Source: an uncultured Flavobacteriaceae bacterium (GTDB lineage: Bacteria; Bacteroidota; Bacteroidia; Flavobacteriales; Flavobacteriaceae). From it: a stretch of 33,785 nt of DNA. The notes below the pieces were generated by a model. It searched no databases, was not told where the DNA came from, and saw only the letters and a list, made by a program, of their open reading frames with translations. Below are positions 25,310-33,785 of the stretch, piece by piece. The DNA is taken from positions 1 to 33,785 of the forward strand of contig CALDUJ010000150.1 of the NCBI GenBank assembly GCA_937923735.1, given 5' to 3'. How positions within the stretch are numbered: the stretch's first letter is position 1; the number at the start of each line of letters is the position of its first letter. Made by a program: the position numbers and the translations under genes.

Positions 25310-28120
25310 CTAAACCTCTAGAATATAATTTGTTAAGCTAGTTTCATGTGGTAGAGACATCTTTTTTCTCAGACGATAACGCTTAACTTCTACACTTCTA
25401 GGAGAAATATTTAGAAGCGGGGCGATTTCTTTTGATGAAAGGTTAAGCCTAAGATAGGCACATAATCTTAAATCATTTGAAGTTAAAGTTGGATGAAGGT
25501 TTTTCATCTTTTTTAGGAAATCTTTGTCTGCATTATTAAAAGCTTCTTCAAAGAATTTCCAGTCGTCTGTATTGTTTAAATTTTTATCAATAATATTAAC
25601 TACGGATTTTAATCCTTGACTATTTTCCTTATTTGTCAACTCTTCCTTGATATTATTCAAGAACTCATTTTTCTTTATCAAACTCATTGTAGAGATGGCT
25701 AACTCTCGGTTTTTACTTTCAATATCTTTAGTTAATGCCTCATTCTCGTATTGCATTCTTTGTTGCTCATTCTCGAGCTGTTTCAATTCTAAATCCCTTT
25801 TAGATTTCTCAAGTAATTTTTCTTGCTCCTTTTTATAATATCGTTTATAGATATTGTGCATTAAGAAAGAGAACAGAAGTAAGCCCAATAGATAGAAGAC
25901 TATCATTGTATTGGATATGTACCAGGGCTTTTTTATTGTAAAAGTATAAGATGCCATTTCTCCTACTTCCTTGTCCCCAAATCTCGCTGAAACATTAAAT
26001 GTATAATCACCATAAGGAAGGTTTTTATAAAATACTTCCGACTCATCAGACCAGCCACTCCAGCTATCGTAAATACCTTCTAATTGATGTCTATATTCCA
26101 ATACAGAGTACTTGTTATATACGGGGACACTAAATGAAAATTCAATATTATTTTCGGGATTTTGAAATTCATTTTCTTCTTCCGTATTCACGTATATATC
26201 TGCAATACCGAGTTTTCCTTTCTTAACAGAATTAATAGTTACACTGTGCTGACTATCCTTTATATGATTTAAGTACATAAGCAAGTAACCATTGGAAGTT
26301 CCGAACAAGTAAGTCTCATCCTCTATTGCTCGAATATTCTCGAATCCAGTCATGCTCTTTCTCAAATCACTAGAGATAGAGATTTTATTAATTTCTGGGT
26401 TTGAACTTAGCTTCCCCGGATTGATATAACTAATATTTTTCTCACCAAAAATCCATAACCTGTTTTCTCTTTTATCTGCAACTAACTTTCCGGTAATATA
26501 ATCTTCACCTGAAAATACCGAGCTCAATAGAGAATCTTTAGAGAACTTTTTTTCAGTATAGTCGTACTTAAAAATTCCTTCTTTTACGGCATATAGCAAA
26601 TCATCATTATATTTAACCAAGCTAGAGTGCAAGCCTTTAGGAAGCTCAACAACCTTTGCTACATTGGTCACTTTAGTAAAATCCGCATTTACTCTGAGCT
26701 CATACACGCCTTTGTATTCGTGATTGACATAGATAGTATTATCATCTGGTTTTACCTCGAAGAACCTTGAAGAATTTTTGAATCCTTCAATAAAATTTTT
26801 GACACCCCACTTGCCATTTTTTTTCTCCAAGACATGGAGACCTTCATAATTACCTTGAAGGAGTTTATTTGGCATATTTGGAATGGACTTTATATCCCAA
26901 GTACCTGAAATATTGGAAACTAGTTTTGCTGCTCCATTATCAATAACAAAAGTCCCCTCGTTATGCCCACAAAAGAGTGTGCCGTTTAATTCCACTAAAC
27001 TCCAAACTTGACCTCTGGTGTTATTAATGAATTTAAATTTTTCTAGGCTATCCTTTGGCTTAAAAAATAGTCCTTGGTTTGTTCCGAGATAAAGATTACC
27101 ATCGTAGATTGCAGATGTATAGACAGTGCCGAGGTTACCCGCTTGATTACTAAATTCTCTAAAAGGAGATTTAATATTAATACAATTAATTCCTTCATCA
27201 AGACCCAACCACACATTCTGATCCATATCCTCGTAAAGAGACAAAACCGTGTTGTTACTCAAAGCATTTCCCTGGTTTATGATGTAGTTAATCTTTCCCT
27301 CTTCTGTTAAATGAATAAGTCCATTTGAAATAGTCCCGAGTAAAAAACTCTTATCGCTTAATCGAATACTATTATACACACTAGACCTTGTCAAAAGCTG
27401 ATTGGCTTCGATATCCCATTTATTAATTGATTCTGAATTCAAGATGTAAAAACCATCGTTAGCAAACTGAATTAAATACTTGCCCTGGTTTTCAAATATA
27501 TTAACAACACCTTTCTCCTTTAGCAATACATGGGCACTCACTAATTGCGAAATTCCATTTTCAATTTTAAAAATACCCTGATTTGTTTTTTGAAACATTA
27601 TCGTCTCATCTACCAAAAACATTTTGGTAATACCGCTTTCGGACTCAATAATTTTAAATGTTTCGTTAATTGTGTTGAACAAGTAGATTCTATCCAATGA
27701 TTGAAATACAATCCAATCATCTAATGGGATTATTTTCCAAATATGCTCATCTTCAACCATCTCTTCTTTCATCTTAGGTATGAGCGATGTATAATCCAAT
27801 AATCCAAATTGATTACGTTCCCAGTATCCAAACTCCATGTAACAACCAGTATATATTCTTTCACCGCTAACAGCAACTGCTCTTAATATAGTTTCGTTAG
27901 GAGAAGGGTATAATTGCCATTTGGCGCCATTAAATTCCAGAAGACCAATATTATTGGCTACGTAGATATGTTTATCATCAGATTGCGAAATTGCCCAGTT
28001 CTGGCTTTCCGCTCCATAAGCTTGAGGCGTATATACTTGTATTGGTGGCAATTCTTGTGAATAAGAATAAGCCCCGACCAGTAAAAACAATATGTATAGT
28101 ATAATTTTGGCTTTATACAT
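25310..28120 (-). CDS. Membrane-spanning one-component regulator: two-component-regulator-type beta-propeller, Y_Y_Y domain, TM helix, coiled coil, LuxR-type HTH
   Basis: 936 aa; signal peptide; 'VLSLYEDMDQNVWLGLDEGIN' propeller repeat; 'YRHQLEGIYDSWSGWSDESEVFYKNLPYGDYTFNVSA' Y_Y_Y; TM 'NTMIVFYLLGLLLFSFLMHNIY'; C-term 'LTSNDLRLCAYLRLNLSSKEIAPLLNISPRSVEVKRYRLRKKM' LuxR HTH; no histidine-kinase motifs. Confidence 0.88.
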   Translation of the reverse strand: MYKAKIILYILFLLVGAYSYSQELPPIQVYTPQAYGAESQNWAISQSDDKHIYVANNIGLLEFNGAKWQLYPSPNETILRAVAVSGERIYTGCYMEFGYWERNQFGLLDYTSLIPKMKEEMVEDEHIWKIIPLDDWIVFQSLDRIYLFNTINETFKIIESESGITKMFLVDETIMFQKTNQGIFKIENGISQLVSAHVLLKEKGVVNIFENQGKYLIQFANDGFYILNSESINKWDIEANQLLTRSSVYNSIRLSDKSFLLGTISNGLIHLTEEGKINYIINQGNALSNNTVLSLYEDMDQNVWLGLDEGINCINIKSPFREFSNQAGNLGTVYTSAIYDGNLYLGTNQGLFFKPKDSLEKFKFINNTRGQVWSLVELNGTLFCGHNEGTFVIDNGAAKLVSNISGTWDIKSIPNMPNKLLQGNYEGLHVLEKKNGKWGVKNFIEGFKNSSRFFEVKPDDNTIYVNHEYKGVYELRVNADFTKVTNVAKVVELPKGLHSSLVKYNDDLLYAVKEGIFKYDYTEKKFSKDSLLSSVFSGEDYITGKLVADKRENRLWIFGEKNISYINPGKLSSNPEINKISISSDLRKSMTGFENIRAIEDETYLFGTSNGYLLMYLNHIKDSQHSVTINSVKKGKLGIADIYVNTEEENEFQNPENNIEFSFSVPVYNKYSVLEYRHQLEGIYDSWSGWSDESEVFYKNLPYGDYTFNVSARFGDKEVGEMASYTFTIKKPWYISNTMIVFYLLGLLLFSFLMHNIYKRYYKKEQEKLLEKSKRDLELKQLENEQQRMQYENEALTKDIESKNRELAISTMSLIKKNEFLNNIKEELTNKENSQGLKSVVNIIDKNLNNTDDWKFFEEAFNNADKDFLKKMKNLHPTLTSNDLRLCAYLRLNLSSKEIAPLLNISPRSVEVKRYRLRKKMSLPHETSLTNYILEV

Positions 28121-28152
28121 ATGCCAATTAGATTAGTGTTTGTTGTGGCAAT

Positions 28153-28167
28153 ATACAAACTTTGTAT
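28153..28167. promoter_or_regulatory. Perfect 15-nt palindrome upstream of the regulator gene
   Basis: atacaaa-c-tttgtat, 33-47 bp upstream of the regulator start codon at 28120. Confidence 0.35.
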
Positions 28168-28212
28168 GGTAAATAATATGATGAAATGTATACCACTACA
28201 AAATAACAGAAA

Positions 28213-29172
28213 TCAGTTTGAGTGTTTAAGTACAAAATCTAAACTTCGAGATTCATTATAATAAATATTGTTTTTATTATAAAAACCAGCATGCCCTCCA
28301 TGTTTTGGCATTTCTAAGTTAAGTGATTTATTCTCCTTTGCTTCTTTAACTGGAAAACATTCGGCAGATAAAAAAGAATCATTAAGAGCATTAATGAGTA
28401 ATGTTGGCGTTTTTATATCTGGCAGAAAGTAAAGCGAACTACATTTTTCATAATAATCTAGAGCATCTTTAAAACCATGAGCTTTAGAAGTATAAACATC
28501 ATCAAAATCCTTTAAAGTCTTTATAGATTTGATTTGTTTGTCAGATATATATTCAGGAAACTGAATCTGCTTCTTCCTGAGGCTTTTAATTAGATGTTTT
28601 TTAAATCGGTTAGCATACAATATGTTCTCAAACTCATGCAACCTAAGCATACTATGGTACAAGCTACAAGGTACAGAAACAGCAATTATACTCTTTACTT
28701 CTGTATCTACATCACGTTCTCCAACATACTTTAAAGCCATGTTTCCACCCAGACTTACACCAATTATACTAATTTCAGTATACCCAATGCCTATGGCATG
28801 ATTAACTACATCATGTAAATCTTCTGTTGCTCCAGAATGATAGGTCCGATATTTGAGGTTTGGTGTATCGCTACAGTTTCTAAAATTAACAGCCACAGCA
28901 TCATAACTATTAGTATTGAAAAGCTTTGCTGTACCTAATATATATGGTCGTTGTGCGTTACCTTCAAGACCATGAAGAAGTATAACGAGCTTATTAGATT
29001 TGCTTTCGGAATAACTCCAATCCAAATCTAAAAAGTCATTATCAGATAATATTATTCTTTCTCTTTTTTGAATTACGCCATTAACACTCCTATACAATCC
29101 TGAATATACTGTAGAAACATGACCATTTCTAAATAAATATGATGGTTTATAATCAGATTCAATTACCGGCAT
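28213..29172 (-). CDS. YheT-like alpha/beta hydrolase
   Basis: 'LVILLHGLEGNAQRPYILGTAKLFNTNSYDAVAVNFRNCSDTPN...GVSLGGNMALKYVGE...PKHGGHAGF'. ORF extends to 29220 but MPVIESDYKPSYLFRNGHVSTVY at 29172 is the likely start (14-bp overlap with the upstream gene). Confidence 0.9.
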   Translation of the reverse strand: MPVIESDYKPSYLFRNGHVSTVYSGLYRSVNGVIQKRERIILSDNDFLDLDWSYSESKSNKLVILLHGLEGNAQRPYILGTAKLFNTNSYDAVAVNFRNCSDTPNLKYRTYHSGATEDLHDVVNHAIGIGYTEISIIGVSLGGNMALKYVGERDVDTEVKSIIAVSVPCSLYHSMLRLHEFENILYANRFKKHLIKSLRKKQIQFPEYISDKQIKSIKTLKDFDDVYTSKAHGFKDALDYYEKCSSLYFLPDIKTPTLLINALNDSFLSAECFPVKEAKENKSLNLEMPKHGGHAGFYNKNNIYYNESRSLDFVLKHSN

Positions 29173-31168
29173 CGAAAGACACATTGTTTGGGAAGAACTT
29201 CTCGAAATTCTCGATACCAACCTTTAACCAATCGGCATACTCATCAGCATCTGGTGTATACGCTATAGGATGATTTAGTAACTCCATGTCATTGTTTAGA
29301 AGTACATAATAAGGTTGAGAGTTATTATTAAAATTAAGTGTTTGTAAAGTTGCCCATTTATCACCAATGGTTCTTATATTTTTTATACTACCGTTAGGCT
29401 TTAAATATTTAAATTTTTCCGAGTCAGCTAATTCTCTTCTATCATCAACATATAGAGATATTAACACGTAATCCTCATTTAGCTGATTAAAAACCTTTCC
29501 TTTACTCCAGACATGCTCTTCCATTTTACGACAATTAACACAGGCCCAGCCAGTAAAATCCAACATTATCGGAAGATTTTTGGCTTTAGCAACCCGCAAA
29601 CCTTCATCTAAATCTTTATAACACTCTATTCCTAATGGACAGTTATTATCCTTATCATATACACTATAAAACATAGGAGGAGCAATACCGCTTAGTAGTT
29701 TTAAATTGGCATGCTCTGTATTAGTTAATCCAGGAATTAAATATATAACTATGGCTACAAAAAGAACACCAAAGGAAATTCTACTAAAACTTAACTTCTG
29801 TAATGGGCTATCGTGTGGAAATTTAATCTTACCAAATAAATAAATAGCTGTTAAGATTGAAATGATTACCCATATTCCAATAAAAACCTCTCGTTTTAAA
29901 AGACCCCAATGCTCTACTAAATCTGCATTTGACAAAAATTTAAATGCCAATGCTAATTCTATAAAACCTAAAACTACCTTGACTGTATTTAACCAACCTC
30001 CAGACTTTGGTAAAGAATTTAACCATTTAGGAAACATGGCAAATAAGGTAAATGGAAGTGCTAGCGCTAAACCAAAACCAGCCATACCCATTGTAAGTTT
30101 TGTTGCTATATCTCCCGTTGCTAAAGCTGTACTTCCTAGTAAAGTTCCTAATATTGGTCCCGTACAGGAGAACGATACAATAGCCAATGTTAACGCCATT
30201 AAAAACACACCTACAAGCCCGCCAATCTTTGTGGCTTTACTATCTAGCTTTGTTCCCCAAGAAGATGGTAAGGTTAATTCGTAGTACCCAAAAAACGAAA
30301 AAGCAAAGAATAAGAATACCAAGAAAAAAACGATATTCAATGTGACGTTAGTGGATATATTATTTAAAATTTCTGGGTCCAAAGAGTCTATTAAATGAAA
30401 CGGAAGACTTAGCAACACATAAATCAGAAAAATGAAAAAGCCATACATTATGGAGTTTGCCATTCCTTTTTGAGTATTCGCACCACTTTTCGTGAAAAAC
30501 GATACCGTTAGCGGAATCATAGGAAAAACACATGGCGTTAACAATGCTATCAAGCCACCTAAGAACCCTAATAGGAATATTGAAAAATTACTCTTTTTAG
30601 ACACCTCATCTTGCTCATAATTATCCCAACCTTTTACATTGAGATTAAGGGCACTACTCTTTTTTATATCATCAAGAGTTACAGCTCCTGCTTCAGATTC
30701 ATTATTTGCATCAGCATTTAGATAAAAAGTAAATTCTTGTGTTTCTGGTGCAAGACATCTTTGATCATCACATATTTGAAAAGACACTTCCGCCTTTACT
30801 GATGTGATATCATTATTCAATAATTTTATTTTCTGTTTAAACTCAGCCAAACCTCCAAAGTATCGGACATTCATTTGAAAGGCCTCTTCAAAAACAGGTT
30901 TCGTAGGCGGTTCTGTCGTTTTTCCTACTAAAGAATAATTACCATCAACATCCAAGAAAATAACTTCTGTCGCTATAGGACCATCATCCTTTATGTCAGG
31001 ATACTGTGTATAGATATGCCATCCTTCTTCCATATCTGCTTTGAACACCAACTCATATTCTTCGTCAGATAATTTAATGACCTCATGACTCCAATCTATA
31101 GGGTCTAACACTTGAGCATTCGAAGAAAATCCTATTAAAACAAGACAGGCAATTATTAAGTTCTTCAT
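29159..31168 (-). CDS. DsbD-like protein-disulfide reductase (DsbD_N/cytochrome c biogenesis TM region/thioredoxin domain)
   Basis: 669 aa; 'ALLTPCVFPMIPLTVSFFTKSG', 'VSFSCTGPILGTLLG', 'LDFTGWACVNCRKMEEHVW' thioredoxin-like CxxC. Confidence 0.92.
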   Translation of the reverse strand: MKNLIIACLVLIGFSSNAQVLDPIDWSHEVIKLSDEEYELVFKADMEEGWHIYTQYPDIKDDGPIATEVIFLDVDGNYSLVGKTTEPPTKPVFEEAFQMNVRYFGGLAEFKQKIKLLNNDITSVKAEVSFQICDDQRCLAPETQEFTFYLNADANNESEAGAVTLDDIKKSSALNLNVKGWDNYEQDEVSKKSNFSIFLLGFLGGLIALLTPCVFPMIPLTVSFFTKSGANTQKGMANSIMYGFFIFLIYVLLSLPFHLIDSLDPEILNNISTNVTLNIVFFLVFLFFAFSFFGYYELTLPSSWGTKLDSKATKIGGLVGVFLMALTLAIVSFSCTGPILGTLLGSTALATGDIATKLTMGMAGFGLALALPFTLFAMFPKWLNSLPKSGGWLNTVKVVLGFIELALAFKFLSNADLVEHWGLLKREVFIGIWVIISILTAIYLFGKIKFPHDSPLQKLSFSRISFGVLFVAIVIYLIPGLTNTEHANLKLLSGIAPPMFYSVYDKDNNCPLGIECYKDLDEGLRVAKAKNLPIMLDFTGWACVNCRKMEEHVWSKGKVFNQLNEDYVLISLYVDDRRELADSEKFKYLKPNGSIKNIRTIGDKWATLQTLNFNNNSQPYYVLLNNDMELLNHPIAYTPDADEYADWLKVGIENFEKFFPNNVSFDAGN

Positions 31169-32508
31169 TCTTGGAATGTGATTTTTATTATGTTTTTAGT
31201 CTTTTTCGTCACTTTAAATCGGTCATCTACTCGTCTTCCTATAACCCAAAGAATGTCATTACTTGAACATAATAATTGGGTTTTTTCTTTCTCCAGTAAA
31301 GATAGTTTTTCATCCTTAAAATACTTACTCAACTTCTTCTTCCCATTCATACCGAAAGGATAAAAATAGTCGCCTTCTTGCCAACCTCTTACAGTTAGAG
31401 GAAATTTTAACAAATCTTTATCAACAAAAATTGAATTGGAATATTTATCATGTGCGTCTTTTATATCAGTACGTTTACCAAAAAGCGCATCTGCCTCATC
31501 GAAAAATAAAATAGAATCATTCTCTAAAACTACTTTTTCTTGAATAGAATCTATCCTAGTTTCATCAAAGTGTTTTTTATTAATAGGACTTAATATCAGT
31601 TGTTTACGATTATTAACTAAACGATGCGTCGAAGAGGATATTTGTTTACCCGACTGCGCACTCAAAAGATTAACCACGTCATCCCATTTGGTGAATCCAT
31701 ATATTTTTAACATCTGGTAGAGATATGCTTTTGGATTTGATAGTTTTTTAAGCTCATTAATATCTAAATGAATTTCATTTTCTATCTCCGAAACAACATT
31801 CTTTTCAACCTGCTCTACCCTATCGCGAACAATATTTTTTGCGTCATCTAAATGCGATACCGTCTTTTCAAAATTCTGAAGCATCTGCGGATTCAACTCC
31901 TTCAACTTTGGTATAACATGATGTCTTAGAGCATTTCTCAGGTATTTATCTGAAGCATTTGATGCGTCTTCTCTCCATTGCAGTTTCTGTTCTTTAGCAT
32001 AGGTCTCAATATCATCTCTAGAAAACGATAACATTGGTCTAACTATCTTGTCATTCTGTTCAGGGATTCCTACTAATCCATCCAAACCTGAACCTCTAGA
32101 GAGATTAATCAAAAAAGTCTCCAAATTATCGTCAGCATGATGGGCTGTTAAAATATACTCAAATTGCAATTGCTCTGCTAGTTCATAAAACCAATCATAA
32201 CGTAATTCACGGGCTGCCATTTGAGTCGACACCTTATGTGTTTTTGCATAAGCATCCGTATCAAAATTCTGTACAAACACTTTTAAATCTAGATCATCTG
32301 CCAAATCCATAACAAACTGCTCATCATGATCACTTTCACTCTCACGAAGATTAAAATTACAATGCGCTAATGACATATCAAGCTTCAAATCATGGCATAA
32401 GTGGGTTAGTACAATACTATCTATACCACCAGATATGGCAATGAGTAGTTTGCTTTCTTTTAGGAAAGGGAATTTGTGGTTAATATGTTTTTCGAATTTT
32501 TCTAACAA
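31165..32508 (-). CDS. tilS: tRNA(Ile)-lysidine synthase
   Basis: 447 aa; PP-loop 'LLIAISGGIDSIVL'; 'LAHCNFNLRESESDHDEQFV'; 'ILTAHHADDNLETFLINLSRGSGLDGLVGI'. Confidence 0.95.
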   Translation of the reverse strand: MLEKFEKHINHKFPFLKESKLLIAISGGIDSIVLTHLCHDLKLDMSLAHCNFNLRESESDHDEQFVMDLADDLDLKVFVQNFDTDAYAKTHKVSTQMAARELRYDWFYELAEQLQFEYILTAHHADDNLETFLINLSRGSGLDGLVGIPEQNDKIVRPMLSFSRDDIETYAKEQKLQWREDASNASDKYLRNALRHHVIPKLKELNPQMLQNFEKTVSHLDDAKNIVRDRVEQVEKNVVSEIENEIHLDINELKKLSNPKAYLYQMLKIYGFTKWDDVVNLLSAQSGKQISSSTHRLVNNRKQLILSPINKKHFDETRIDSIQEKVVLENDSILFFDEADALFGKRTDIKDAHDKYSNSIFVDKDLLKFPLTVRGWQEGDYFYPFGMNGKKKLSKYFKDEKLSLLEKEKTQLLCSSNDILWVIGRRVDDRFKVTKKTKNIIKITFQE

Positions 32509-32538
32509 GTAAAAAGTTATTAGTTAAAAGGCATTAGC

Positions 32539-32886
32539 TTAAAATTTTTTGACTAAAGTATTTAGCATCTTTTCAACTTCTACTGAAAGGTCTAAACTAT
32601 CTTTTAAATCATTTTCATCAATGAATCTGAGGTTTACAGTTATTTGAAGTTGTGTCTGCATTTCAAATAAAGAGCCTCTAGCAATTTGCAAAAATCGAGC
32701 ATAATCTTTTGTATAATTCCTACCGTAACCTCCCGCAATATAAGAAGATACTGAAACAGAACTTCTTTTAATTTGCGATGTCAGTCCAAATTTTTCATCA
32801 TCTGGAAAAGCTTTCAATAATTCGTAGATAAGCGTCACCATGTTTACGGATTTCTGCCATACAATTAAATCTCGATAGCTTTTCAT
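32539..32886 (-). CDS. Four-helix-bundle protein (23S rRNA intervening-sequence-like / S23 family)
   Basis: 115 aa; 'YRDLIVWQKSVNMVTLIYELLKAFPDDEKFGLTSQIKRSSVSVSSYIAGGYGR'. Confidence 0.92.
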   Translation of the reverse strand: MKSYRDLIVWQKSVNMVTLIYELLKAFPDDEKFGLTSQIKRSSVSVSSYIAGGYGRNYTKDYARFLQIARGSLFEMQTQLQITVNLRFIDENDLKDSLDLSVEVEKMLNTLVKKF

Positions 32887-32916
32887 TTTACAAACTTACA
32901 ACTTTATACTTTTCAC

Positions 32917-33750
32917 TTATGCCTTATTACTCTGACCGTTTAACCAATCAAGTATGGTTTGTATAAATTCTTCTTTACATAGGTCATGATGCAACTCGTG
33001 ATATGCGTCTTCAAATGACTTAAACGTAATATTACTTGAACGGCTCGAAAATACTTCAGATGCCTTATGAGATGTAATACGATCGCTTGAGCCATGCAAA
33101 ACTAATGTTGGAATTTGAATCCATTTTGCCCAAGTCACAAGAAATTTTCCTGCTTCAATTACTGGAAATAAAAACATAGGACTTACTTTATCATGTACCA
33201 TTGCATCTTCCTCATAGCGTTTCACCTCATCCACATCACGAGAAATAGCGTCTACCTCCAACTCACTAGGTAATGTAATCGATGGCCATATTTTCAACAT
33301 TGCTTTTCCTAATGTCAGTTTCCATTTAGGCGGCTGAAATGCTAGTTCTAACAATGGGCTCGTTGCGATTACTCCTCTTAATTTGGGGTAATGACCAATA
33401 CTATAATTTAGCACCAAGTTACCTCCCATACTATGCCCATATAGGTATTTCGGTAAATTAGGAAACAATGAATCTGCTTTTATAATAGCTTGCTCTACAG
33501 ATGCCATCAATGCATCATAACTAGGGCAATGACCTCTCTTTCCTTTAGTTTTACCATGGCCAAAATTATCGTAAGCAAAAACGGAAAAACCAGCGCTTAA
33601 TAAGTGTGGGATAACGAAATTCTGATAGCGTAGAGCATGCTCGCCCACACCGTGCACGATGATAATGACAGCCTTGGGGTTTTGAGCTTCCCAATGATAG
33701 GATACTAAATCGGTATTATGTACAGTAAAGTTTGAGCAATGATGTTTCAT
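32917..33750 (-). CDS. Alpha/beta hydrolase, monoacylglycerol lipase-like
   Basis: 277 aa; 'VIIIVHGVGEHALRYQNFV...FGHGKTKGKRGHCPSYDAL...YGHSMGGNLVLNYS...ATSPLLEL...VLHGSSDRITSHKAS'. Confidence 0.92.
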   Translation of the reverse strand: MKHHCSNFTVHNTDLVSYHWEAQNPKAVIIIVHGVGEHALRYQNFVIPHLLSAGFSVFAYDNFGHGKTKGKRGHCPSYDALMASVEQAIIKADSLFPNLPKYLYGHSMGGNLVLNYSIGHYPKLRGVIATSPLLELAFQPPKWKLTLGKAMLKIWPSITLPSELEVDAISRDVDEVKRYEEDAMVHDKVSPMFLFPVIEAGKFLVTWAKWIQIPTLVLHGSSDRITSHKASEVFSSRSSNITFKSFEDAYHELHHDLCKEEFIQTILDWLNGQSNKA

Positions 33751-33785
33751 TGCTCAAATTTAATATTTTCAAATTGTTATTGAAT

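Noticed and set aside
27958-28158. 66-aa minus-strand ORF overlapping the regulator start
   Set aside because: Out-of-frame with the strongly supported 936-aa regulator and lacks any motif.
29862-30284. 140-aa plus-strand ORF
   Set aside because: Antisense to the DsbD transmembrane region; low-complexity and no family resemblance.
1-33785. CRISPR array, tRNA/rRNA gene, transposase or phage module
   Set aside because: No direct-repeat/spacer structure, no tRNA cloverleaf recognised by eye, and no transposase, integrase or phage-like ORF in the track.

Overview
AT-rich chromosomal segment from a member of the Bacteroidota, most likely a marine-type flavobacterium, judged from the T9SS C-terminal sorting signal, the lipoprotein style and the gene content. 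Most of the window (about 4.3-28.1 kb, minus strand) reads as a beta-glucan (laminarin-type) utilisation locus. It encodes a membrane-spanning beta-propeller/Y_Y_Y/LuxR regulator, a glycosidase apparently fused to an outer-membrane beta-barrel, two glycan-binding-like lipoproteins, GH16, GH17 and GH30 lipoproteins, a large cytoplasmic GH94-like phosphorylase (probably GH149/GH161), a GPH-type MFS sugar symporter, an FG-GAP/ASPIC-UnbV lipoprotein and a T9SS-exported protein. No SusC/SusD pair is present in the window. The left end (plus strand, 77-4268) carries a putative extracytoplasmic 3-keto-glycoside module: GMC oxidoreductase, small subunit, DUF1080 and a Tat-type TIM-barrel isomerase. 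The right end is mostly housekeeping: YheT-like hydrolase, DsbD-like protein, TilS, a four-helix-bundle protein and a monoacylglycerol-lipase-like hydrolase. The strongest candidate for something new is the glycosidase/beta-barrel fusion inside a SusCD-less, phosphorolysis-based glucan operon. All functional names come from motif recognition by eye; no database search was run.
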